NCBI GenBank assembly: GCA_017510525.1
Contig: JAFWNC010000019.1
Coordinates: 152,611 to 216,610 of the forward strand
DNA from: Clostridia bacterium
GTDB lineage: Bacteria; Bacillota; Clostridia; TANB77; CAG-508
Length of the DNA: 64,000 bases
Direction of reading: 5' to 3'
Shown: one piece after another, positions 57,236 to 64,000 of the stretch
How positions within the stretch are numbered: position 1 is the stretch's first letter
Layout: each line of letters begins with the position of its first letter
Translations under genes and position numbers: made by a program
The notes under the pieces: generated by a model
Seen by the model: only the letters and a program-made list of their open reading frames with translations
The model's database searches: none
Told to the model about the DNA's origin: nothing

Positions 57236-57883
57236 ATGATAAATAAAATATTAGATTTATTTTTCCCGCCAACATGTGGTTTATGTGGAAAAATAGGTAA
57301 ACACTGGATTTGTGGAACGTGTTATAGAAAGATAAAGCCATTTATAAAATTAAAAAGAGTTCAAGTAAAAAAGAATTTATTTGTAAATTATATGTTTTTA
57401 TATGGCGGTGATTTGAGAGATTTATTATTATCTTTTAAATTTAATGAAAATTCTTATTTATTTAGATTATTTGTAGAAATTATATGTAGAGATAAAAAGG
57501 TATCAGAAATAATTAAAAAATCTGATTTTATTATTCCTGTTCCTATGTATAAAGATACTAAAAAGAGAAGAGGATATAATCAAACAGAGTTAATTTGTGA
57601 AGGTATTTCTAAAAGAAAAGACATTCTATATGATAATAGTATTTTGATTCAAATAAAGAATAATAAAACGCAAAGTTTGTTAAATAGATTTGAAAGAAAT
57701 CAAAATATAAAAAATGTATATGATATAAAAAATATTGATAGAATAAAAAATAGAAATATTATACTATTTGATGATATATGTACTACTGGAGCAACAATTA
57801 ATGAATGTTATAAAATATTAAATAGATATGCAAAAGAAGTTACTGTTTTAGTTTTAGCTAAAAGTAATTATAAGAAAGGATAA
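57236..57883 (+). CDS. comFC: ComF family phosphoribosyltransferase-like protein
   Basis: A 215-residue ComFC. The N-terminal zinc finger is PPTCGLCGKIGKHWICGTCY; FIIPVPMYKDTKKRRGYNQT and the PRPP-loop IILFDDICTTGATINECYKI follow. In naturally competent Firmicutes ComFC acts in DNA uptake. The immediate upstream region has no strong ribosome site. It follows recD2, so two DNA-processing genes are neighbours. Confidence 0.9.
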   Translation: MINKILDLFFPPTCGLCGKIGKHWICGTCYRKIKPFIKLKRVQVKKNLFVNYMFLYGGDLRDLLLSFKFNENSYLFRLFVEIICRDKKVSEIIKKSDFIIPVPMYKDTKKRRGYNQTELICEGISKRKDILYDNSILIQIKNNKTQSLLNRFERNQNIKNVYDIKNIDRIKNRNIILFDDICTTGATINECYKILNRYAKEVTVLVLAKSNYKKG

Positions 57884-57887
57884 AAAA

Positions 57888-59870
57888 GTGGAAGAATTAG
57901 TTGATAGTATTTTAGATTATGTAAGAGCCGATTATACTGATTATGCAATAATGATTAATGGTGAATGGGGTAGTGGTAAAACTTATTTTTGGAACCATAA
58001 AATAAAGAACAAAATAGAGTCACTTCAGTTAAATGGAAGAAAGTATACAACTATTTATATGTCACTTTATGGTATTTCAAATTTAGAGGAAATTAGTAAA
58101 AAGATCTTTATTGAAACCACTCAACTTATGGATAAAAACTTAAGAAAATATATGGAGTCACATAATCAAACAACTATACCTGAATATGCGAAAACTGGTT
58201 TAGACATGGCTAATTTTTTTGGTGTATCAAAAAGTGGAGAAAAAGTTGATTACGAAGAGTTTTTTTCAACAGATGATAAAGTGTTGTGTTTTGACGACTT
58301 AGAGAGAGCTAATGTTGATGTTGTTGATATTCTAGGATATATTAACAATTTTGTTGAGCATGATCATATTAAAACAATAATTATTTGTAATGAGAAAGAA
58401 CTTGCAACAAAGTTTAAGAGTTCAAATATTGAAATGAAAACTTTTATAGCAACTTATCTATTAGATAAACAAGGTGACTTACAGAAAAACACTGATAGAC
58501 CTATGGTAGAAAAGATTAAAGATAAAATCGAATATGTATTTGATAAGGCAAACGATTATGAAAGAATAAAAGAAAAATTGATTGGTGAAACTTTTGAATA
58601 TGCACCAAAGTTCAATTATATTATTAACGGATTATTAATGAGATATGAAAATAATCCTGATTTAATAAGATTTTTAAGACAGAATACAAGTTTGATTATT
58701 TCCACTTTTAATAAAAGTGGAACAAGAAACTTAAGAATTTTAAAACATGCTTTAAATGATTTTAGAAAAATATATGAAATTATTAATAAAACATATCCAA
58801 ACACTAATTTAAGAATATTACAGACAATGCTTATATTTACAATTGCTGTTTCTTTTGAAATAAAAGCTGGAAAAATAACAAAGGATAAATTTGTTAATAT
58901 TGATAATAACGAAGAATATAAAGCTTTACTTGTTTCTTCTAGAGTATTGATGGATAACAGGCAGTTTTATATAAAAGAATTTGATTCAAATTATTATTTT
59001 AATTTTAAGGCTGAATATAGATTTTTCAAATTTATTGAAGTATACGTTCGTACTAGAATTTTTGATATGAAAATCTTAAAGAAAGATATGGATGCTATAA
59101 TAAATACAATAGATACTGAGAAATTACCAGGATATAAAAGATTGCTTACAGAGGAATACTGGAAAATTAGTGATGAACAATTCCCAAGTATAATTCAAGA
59201 AGTTTTAAAAGAAGTTGAATCAGGAAGACTTGAATTAATTGATATTGTTAAGCTTTTCTCATATTTTAGCTATTTCATAAAAAGAGGTTTAGTAAAATAT
59301 GATATGAGAGAAACTAAACAGAAATTTATTGAAGGTATGAATAAATCTGCTAAAACATCACATTATTGTAATAATTTAGAAGAAGAGCTTTCTAAAGTAG
59401 GAATTAATGAAACTGGTCCTGAAACTGAAGAAATTTTAAAACATTTTGAAGAGTTAAATAATAAATTAGAAGAAGAAATGTATAGAAATCTTGCTGATGA
59501 TATATTTAAATGCATTCCTATTAAAATGGAAATGTTTTATGATAGATTTGATAAGGAATGTATGGAATTTCCTATTTTTAAATATTATGATGCATATAGA
59601 ATGTTCCAGAGAATCACATGTGCAAGCAATGAAGATATAGTAATTATTAAAGAAATGCTAATTGATAGAGCAAAGAAACATACTAAGAAACTAGCGTCAG
59701 AATACAGATTTATGAAACAATTAAAACAAGTATTAGAAGATTATTGCAGAGGTAAAGAGACTAATATTAAAATAGTTATGTTAAAAGAATTTAATAAAGA
59801 TTTAGGTAGTGTTTTAGAATTATATAAGCCTCCTATCTTCGGTAATCCTAATAAAGAAACAGAAGCATAA
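57888..59870 (+). CDS. KAP-like P-loop NTPase
   Basis: A 660-residue protein from a GTG start 5 bp after comFC (AAAGGA site). Walker A is GEWGSGKT (residues 25-32) and Walker B VLCFDDLER (132-140), with IICNEKEL as a probable sensor strand near 166. The remaining ~480 residues are helical and Lys/Glu-rich with no recognised domain. The GEWGSGKT and FDDLER pair fits KAP-type STAND-like NTPases, some of which are found in anti-phage systems. No partner effector gene is adjacent, so a defence role is only a possibility. Confidence 0.65.
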   Translation: MEELVDSILDYVRADYTDYAIMINGEWGSGKTYFWNHKIKNKIESLQLNGRKYTTIYMSLYGISNLEEISKKIFIETTQLMDKNLRKYMESHNQTTIPEYAKTGLDMANFFGVSKSGEKVDYEEFFSTDDKVLCFDDLERANVDVVDILGYINNFVEHDHIKTIIICNEKELATKFKSSNIEMKTFIATYLLDKQGDLQKNTDRPMVEKIKDKIEYVFDKANDYERIKEKLIGETFEYAPKFNYIINGLLMRYENNPDLIRFLRQNTSLIISTFNKSGTRNLRILKHALNDFRKIYEIINKTYPNTNLRILQTMLIFTIAVSFEIKAGKITKDKFVNIDNNEEYKALLVSSRVLMDNRQFYIKEFDSNYYFNFKAEYRFFKFIEVYVRTRIFDMKILKKDMDAIINTIDTEKLPGYKRLLTEEYWKISDEQFPSIIQEVLKEVESGRLELIDIVKLFSYFSYFIKRGLVKYDMRETKQKFIEGMNKSAKTSHYCNNLEEELSKVGINETGPETEEILKHFEELNNKLEEEMYRNLADDIFKCIPIKMEMFYDRFDKECMEFPIFKYYDAYRMFQRITCASNEDIVIIKEMLIDRAKKHTKKLASEYRFMKQLKQVLEDYCRGKETNIKIVMLKEFNKDLGSVLELYKPPIFGNPNKETEA

Positions 59871-59933
59871 ATATGTATAATTTTTTCCTTTTTTGACACA
59901 ATAAGAATATAAATATAAAAAAAGGAGGAAATT

Positions 59934-60488
59934 ATGAAAGCAACAGGTGTAGTAAGAAGAATTGATGATTTAGGAAGAGTAGTTATCCCAAAGGAAATAA
60001 GAAGAACATTAAGAATAAATGAAGGTTCACCATTAGAAATATTTACTGACAAAGAGGGAGAAATTATTTTAAAAAAATATTCACCTATAGGAGAATTATC
60101 TGAATTTGCAAATAATTATGCAGACACTCTATCAAAAACAACTGGCCATATTGCTTGTATAACTGATAAAGATACGGTTATTGCAGTTTCAGGTGGACTA
60201 AAAAAAGATTTATTAGAACAAAACATTAGCAAAGAACTTGAAGATGTAATTGAAAACAAAGAGATATATACAAGCAAAGAAAATAATGAGATTGCAATCC
60301 CAATCACAAAAAATGAAAAAAGAGAAAGAATTTATAATTCTCAAGTTGTTTACCCAATCATTTCTGATGGAGATGTTGTTGGTAGTGTAGTTTTAATATC
60401 AAAAGAACCAAATAAAAAAATGGGAGAGACAGAGTTGAAAGTTGTTCAATCTGCTGCTGGAATACTAGGAAGCCAGCTTGAAATCTAA
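59934..60488 (+). CDS. spoVT: stage V sporulation protein T
   Basis: A 184-residue regulator. The N-terminal AbrB-type swapped-hairpin domain reads TGVVRRIDDLGRVVIPKEIR and LRINEGSPLEIFTDKEGEII; the C-terminal GAF-like domain has TGHIACITDKDTVIAVSGG. SpoVT modulates late forespore gene expression, so this is evidence that the organism sporulates. AGGAGG precedes the ATG; TTGACA lies at 59893 but without a well-spaced -10. Confidence 0.93.
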   Translation: MKATGVVRRIDDLGRVVIPKEIRRTLRINEGSPLEIFTDKEGEIILKKYSPIGELSEFANNYADTLSKTTGHIACITDKDTVIAVSGGLKKDLLEQNISKELEDVIENKEIYTSKENNEIAIPITKNEKRERIYNSQVVYPIISDGDVVGSVVLISKEPNKKMGETELKVVQSAAGILGSQLEI

Positions 60489-60492
60489 GAAT

Positions 60493-60524
60493 AAAAATGA
60501 AGAATAAAAATTCTTCATTTTTTT
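60493..60524 (+). terminator. terminator after spoVT
   Basis: AAAAATGAAGAAT (60493-60505) pairs with ATTCTTCATTTTT (60510-60522), loop AAAA, ending in a T-run. Confidence 0.85.
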
Positions 60525-60525
60525 A

Positions 60526-60554
60526 TTGACATAGTAAAAAAATATATATAAAAT
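60526..60554 (+). promoter_or_regulatory. promoter for the 179-residue membrane protein gene
   Basis: TTGACA (60526-60531) and TAAAAT (60549-60554), 17-bp spacer, starting right at the end of the spoVT terminator. Confidence 0.7.
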
Positions 60555-60589
60555 AATAATATATAATAAAACAAAAGAGGAGAAAAAAT

Positions 60590-61129
60590 ATGGAAAAAAC
60601 AAGAGATTTAATTGGAAAATTTGTAGCAAAATTTATTATTTTTGGAATAATTTTTGGCACAATTGGATTTATATTAGAAAATTTAATTTCACAATATTTA
60701 GAGATAAAACTTGGTGTTGCTTTAATGGCAATACATGTTGGAGTATTTTTTATTACTTTATTATTAATAACAAAATTTACAATGATGACAAGCTTTAAAA
60801 ACACTGAACTAACAGAAGATGAAGGAAAAACAGTAATTAAATCAATAAGAGTATTATTGATAATTATTGCTATTGTAGTTATGTTTTTTAACTTCTTCTA
60901 TTGTGGGAATTTATATACAAGCTTAGAAAAAGATATTGATAGAGATGTTGATTCTAAATATACTGAAATGACTAGATCAGAAAAAGAAAAAGCTCAAACA
61001 GAAGATAAAGAAAAATATTTCCAAGTTTCAGGAATAATTTTAGCAACGAAAGAAATAGTAACAATAGGTGGATTTGTATTTATTTCAGTTTACATGAAAT
61101 CTAAAGTAAAAAAATGCATAAAAGAATAA
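60590..61129 (+). CDS. four-helix membrane protein of unknown function
   Basis: A 179-residue protein with four hydrophobic segments: AKFIIFGIIFGTIGFIL, ALMAIHVGVFFITLLLI, VLLIIIAIVVMFFNFFYC and a last one ending GGFVFISVYM. A charged loop (DKEKYFQVSG region) separates the third and fourth. I do not recognise a family. It has its own promoter and terminator, so it is a single-gene unit. Confidence 0.7.
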   Translation: MEKTRDLIGKFVAKFIIFGIIFGTIGFILENLISQYLEIKLGVALMAIHVGVFFITLLLITKFTMMTSFKNTELTEDEGKTVIKSIRVLLIIIAIVVMFFNFFYCGNLYTSLEKDIDRDVDSKYTEMTRSEKEKAQTEDKEKYFQVSGIILATKEIVTIGGFVFISVYMKSKVKKCIKE

Positions 61130-61137
61130 TACATATA

Positions 61138-61167
61138 AAAAAGTAGGCATTTGCCTACTTTTTTTAT
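61138..61167 (+). terminator. terminator after the membrane protein gene
   Basis: AAAAAGTAGGCA (61138-61149) pairs with TGCCTACTTTTT (61152-61163) and runs into further T residues. Confidence 0.87.
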
Positions 61168-61180
61168 CTAATTACGACTA

Positions 61181-61209
61181 TTGCGTTTTTTTGTAATTTA
61201 TATTATAAT
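61181..61209 (+). promoter_or_regulatory. promoter for alaS
   Basis: TTGCGT (61181-61186) and TATAAT (61204-61209), 17-bp spacer, 29 bp upstream of the alaS ATG. Confidence 0.6.
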
Positions 61210-61237
61210 CTTATAGTATAAATTTTAGGAGGAAACT

Positions 61238-62992
61238 ATGAAAGCTATTGAAATAAGAAATAAATATTTAAACTTTTTTGAAAGACATGGACATAAAGTT
61301 ATAAAAAGTGCATCACTAATACCAGAAAATGACCCATCAGTTTTATTTACAACAGCAGGAATGCACCCATTAGTTCCATATCTATTAGGAGAAAAACATC
61401 CAGAAGGAACAAGACTTACTGATTATCAAAAATGTTTAAGGACTGTTGATATAGATGAAGTTGGAGACAATAGACATTTAACTTTTTTTGAAATGCTAGG
61501 AAACTGGTCATTAGGAGATTATTTTAGAGAAGAGTCAATCCAGATGAGTTATGATTTTTTAACTCAAGAATTAAATATTCCAGCTGAGAAAATATCTGTT
61601 ACATGTTTTAAAGGTGATAAAGATGCACCTAAAGATGAAACATCTGCAGAATGTTGGAGAAAAGCAGGAATACCAGATGAAAGAATTTATTTTTACGGAA
61701 AAGATGATAATTGGTGGATAGCTGGAGAAGAAGGACCTTGTGGACCAGATACAGAAATGTTTTATGATACTGGAAAAGAGCCTTGCTCAAAAGATTGTCA
61801 ACCATCATGCGATTGTGGAAAATATGTTGAAATATGGAATAATGTTTTTATGGAATATTTTAAAAATCCAGATGGAACATATTCAAAATTAAAACAAAAA
61901 AATGTTGATACAGGACTTGGACTTGAAAGAATGACAATGTTATTACAAGGAAAAGAAACACCTTTTGATACAGAACTTTTTGAACCAGTAATGAAAGTCC
62001 TAAAAGAAAAGTCTAATAATGATAATATTGATAGTAGAAGAATAGTTGCAGAACATTTACGTTCAAGTATAATGATAATAAATGATGGCGGAAGACCTAG
62101 TAATGTTGATAGAGGATATATTTTAAGAAGATTGTTAAGAAGAATGACAAGACACTTAAATAAATTAGGAATTGATTTAAAAGAACTAGAAAACCTAATA
62201 GATGTTAGTATAGATACTTTAAAAGAAATGTATCCTGATGTTTTAGATAATAAGTCGAAAATTAAGAACGTTATTATTGAAGAAAAAAATAAATTCATGA
62301 AGACATTAAAAAATGGTGAGAAAGAATTTGAAAAAGCACTAAACAATATTAAACAAAAAGGAGAAGATATTATTTCTGCAGAAGTAGTATTTAACCTTTA
62401 CGAAACATATGGATTTCCACCAGAAATGACAGTTGAATTAGCTAATGAATACAACGTTAAAGTTAATATTGAAGATTTTGATAAATTGTTTAGAGAGCAT
62501 CAAGAAAAATCAAGAATGGCAAATGATCAGAAATTCAAAGGTGGATTAGCTGAACAAAATGAAATGACAATTAAGTACCATACAGCAACACACCTTTTAC
62601 ATAAAGCTCTTCAAATAGTTTTAGGAGAACATGCTGTTCAAAAAGGATCAAATATTACATCAGAGAGATTAAGATTTGATTTTGCAAATCCTCAAAAAGT
62701 TACTCCTGAAGAATTGCAAGAAGTTGAAAAAATTGTTAATGAACAGATTAAAAGAAACTTAGAAGTAACATGCGAAGAAATGACATTAGAAGAAGCTAAA
62801 AAATCTGGAGCAATGGGATTATTTGAAAATAAATATGGAGAAAAAGTTAAAGTATATACAATAGGAGATTTCAGTAAAGAAATATGCGGTGGACCACATG
62901 TAAAAAATACAAGTGAATTAGGTACATTTAAAATAAAAAAAGAAGAAGCTTCTTCTGCTGGTGTTAGAAGAATTAAAGCTGTATTATTATAA
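61238..62992 (+). CDS. alaS: alanyl-tRNA synthetase, short form without the C-terminal domain
   Basis: A 584-residue synthetase. The class II catalytic core has SVLFTTAGMHPLVPYLLG, KCLRTVDIDEVGDNRHLTFF and GNWSLGDYFREE; the tRNA-recognition helices follow. The editing domain is present: TATHLLHKAL (HxxxH) and CGGPHVKNTSELG (Cys and His ligands). The protein ends at GVRRIKAVLL, where standard AlaRS (about 870 residues) continues into a coiled coil and DHHA1/C-Ala domain. No frameshift lies at the end, and the HIT gene starts 15 bp later, so the short form appears genuine. A similar short AlaRS is known in some reduced bacterial lineages. Confidence 0.9.
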   Translation: MKAIEIRNKYLNFFERHGHKVIKSASLIPENDPSVLFTTAGMHPLVPYLLGEKHPEGTRLTDYQKCLRTVDIDEVGDNRHLTFFEMLGNWSLGDYFREESIQMSYDFLTQELNIPAEKISVTCFKGDKDAPKDETSAECWRKAGIPDERIYFYGKDDNWWIAGEEGPCGPDTEMFYDTGKEPCSKDCQPSCDCGKYVEIWNNVFMEYFKNPDGTYSKLKQKNVDTGLGLERMTMLLQGKETPFDTELFEPVMKVLKEKSNNDNIDSRRIVAEHLRSSIMIINDGGRPSNVDRGYILRRLLRRMTRHLNKLGIDLKELENLIDVSIDTLKEMYPDVLDNKSKIKNVIIEEKNKFMKTLKNGEKEFEKALNNIKQKGEDIISAEVVFNLYETYGFPPEMTVELANEYNVKVNIEDFDKLFREHQEKSRMANDQKFKGGLAEQNEMTIKYHTATHLLHKALQIVLGEHAVQKGSNITSERLRFDFANPQKVTPEELQEVEKIVNEQIKRNLEVTCEEMTLEEAKKSGAMGLFENKYGEKVKVYTIGDFSKEICGGPHVKNTSELGTFKIKKEEASSAGVRRIKAVLL

Positions 62993-63006
62993 AATGAGGT
63001 ATAAAT

Positions 63007-63351
63007 ATGAGTGATTGTATATTTTGTAAAATAGCTAATAAAGAAATAAACACAGAATTAGTATATGAAAGTGAAAAAGTTGTTGCTTTTAAAGATATTA
63101 ATCCTAAAGCACCAATTCATGTTTTAGTTATTCCTAAAAAACATATTGAAACAGTAATGGATATCAAAGATGAAGATAAGGAAATCATTTCAGATATGTA
63201 TAAAGCAATTAGAGAAATTGCGAAAGAATTAAATATTGATGAAAAAGGATTCAGAATAATAACAAATTGCAAAGAAGATGGTGGACAAGAAGTAATGCAC
63301 CTTCATATGCATATGTTAGCAGGAAAGAAATTAAGCACAAATATTATATAA
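63007..63351 (+). CDS. HIT family nucleotide-binding hydrolase (HinT-like)
   Basis: A 114-residue histidine-triad protein: CIFCKIANKEINTELVYESE, INPKAPIHVLVIPKKHI and the triad GGQEVMHLHMHMLAG (HxHxH). HinT proteins hydrolyse aminoacyl- and other adenylates. It lies 14 bp after alaS with GAGG before the ATG, so the two may be co-transcribed. Confidence 0.93.
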   Translation: MSDCIFCKIANKEINTELVYESEKVVAFKDINPKAPIHVLVIPKKHIETVMDIKDEDKEIISDMYKAIREIAKELNIDEKGFRIITNCKEDGGQEVMHLHMHMLAGKKLSTNII

Positions 63352-63419
63352 AAAATGTAGAAAAAGCATGAAAAATATGGTATAATATATGTAGATGGTT
63401 AATTACAGGAGGTGTAATT

Positions 63420-64000
63420 ATGTTTAAATCAAAATATGGTAATTTATTAACTGGATTATTAATCGTAGTTATTGTAGTAATAGTTGGTATTATTGGCTAT
63501 TTCGGATATAAAATCTTAACAGAAGATGCAACTAAAAAGAAAAATGAACAAGTAGTTGAAGAATTTGACCAAAAATATGGAAAAAAATCAAATAATAATG
63601 GAACAAGTGATGGGAATATAACAGACATTGATGCAGTAGAACAAACCTCATCAGATGATAAAATATATATGGAAGGATATGAAGTTGTTGCTAAAATAAG
63701 AATTCCAGCAATAAGCATAGAATATCCTATATTAAATGAGGTTACAAAGAAATCATTAGATACTGCAATATGTTTATTATATACTGTAAATGGAATTAAC
63801 CAACCGGGAAATACAGTATATATTGGACACAACTATAGAAATAGTTTATTCTTCTCAAAAAATGATCAACTAGAAAATGGTGATAAAGTATATATAAAAG
63901 ATACAACAGGACAAGAAATTGAATATACTATTTATAATATTTTTGAAACAACATCAACAGATACTTCATTTTATCAAAGAGATACACAAGGATTAAGAGA
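63420..64000 (+). CDS. sortase family protein, N-terminal part (runs off the window)
   Basis: ATG 63420 follows AGGAGGTG, with TATAAT at 63381-63386. Residues ~10-30 are an anchor (LLIVVIVVIVGIIGYFGYKI), then a charged linker, then a sortase beta-barrel: VVAKIRIPAISIEYPIL, NQPGNTVYIGHNYRNSLFF with the catalytic His, and GDKVYIKDTTGQEIEYTIY. The catalytic Cys and Arg should follow beyond base 64000. It would anchor surface proteins; no LPXTG substrate is evident in the window. Confidence 0.83.
   Translation, partial: MFKSKYGNLLTGLLIVVIVVIVGIIGYFGYKILTEDATKKKNEQVVEEFDQKYGKKSNNNGTSDGNITDIDAVEQTSSDDKIYMEGYEVVAKIRIPAISIEYPILNEVTKKSLDTAICLLYTVNGINQPGNTVYIGHNYRNSLFFSKNDQLENGDKVYIKDTTGQEIEYTIYNIFETTSTDTSFYQRDTQGLR

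Overview
The window is AT-rich, single-stranded in gene orientation (every convincing gene is on the + strand), with strong AGGAGG-type ribosome binding sites and TTGACA/TATAAT promoters. SpoVT, a spore photoproduct lyase homologue, zinc-type S14 and the S10-spc-alpha ribosomal cluster with adk, map, infA and rpsD-rpoA-rplQ all point to a spore-forming, probably gut-associated, uncultured member of the Clostridia.

Layout. 1-13.6 kb: a surface-polysaccharide cluster (end of a Wzt-like ABC ATPase, a methyltransferase, a methyltransferase/kinase-like protein resembling a split WbdD chain terminator, glycosyltransferases, a GT-C-like membrane protein, a flippase, UDP-galactopyranose mutase and a probable galactofuranosyltransferase). 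13.6-19.5 kb: two secreted proteins built from the same ~113-residue repeat, one ending in a GH25 lysozyme domain and one in a VanW domain. 19.5-25.2 kb: sugar-nucleotide genes galE, wecB, rfbD, rfbA, rfbC, rfbB. 25.2-34.4 kb: a Ca2+-type P-ATPase, a transferred SSB-like gene, an ABC transporter, a DUF6512 protein, an SplB homologue, a small acetyltransferase and a DUF4160/DUF2442 pair, separated by many short palindromic repeats. 34.4-51.5 kb: the ribosomal protein/secY/rpoA superoperon, lacking rpmD (L30). 51.5-54.9 kb: two prepilin-like proteins whose C-termini look like diversity-generating-retroelement variable regions. 54.9-64 kb: recD2, comFC, a KAP-type NTPase, spoVT, a membrane protein, a short alaS, a HIT protein and the start of a sortase.

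The most unusual signal is translational. Three housekeeping genes (galE, the P-type ATPase and recD2) are interrupted by four single-base +1 frameshifts. All four lie at the same tetranucleotide, an in-frame CGG followed by A. Reading CGGA as one Gly codon (skipping the C) restores a full-length protein with an intact family motif each time, and 0-frame stops follow within 3-6 codons. On a by-eye scan of the other genes I found no further in-frame CGG except one in the SSB-like gene, whose codon use is foreign. This suggests CGG is an unassigned or hungry codon that drives +1 frameshifting, or that a quadruplet-reading tRNA is present; a sequencing artefact is the alternative to exclude.

A second recurring theme is palindromic elements whose outer arms are conserved while the inner symmetric core varies from copy to copy, both small (~28 nt) and large (~48 nt arms, inside the ribosomal operon).
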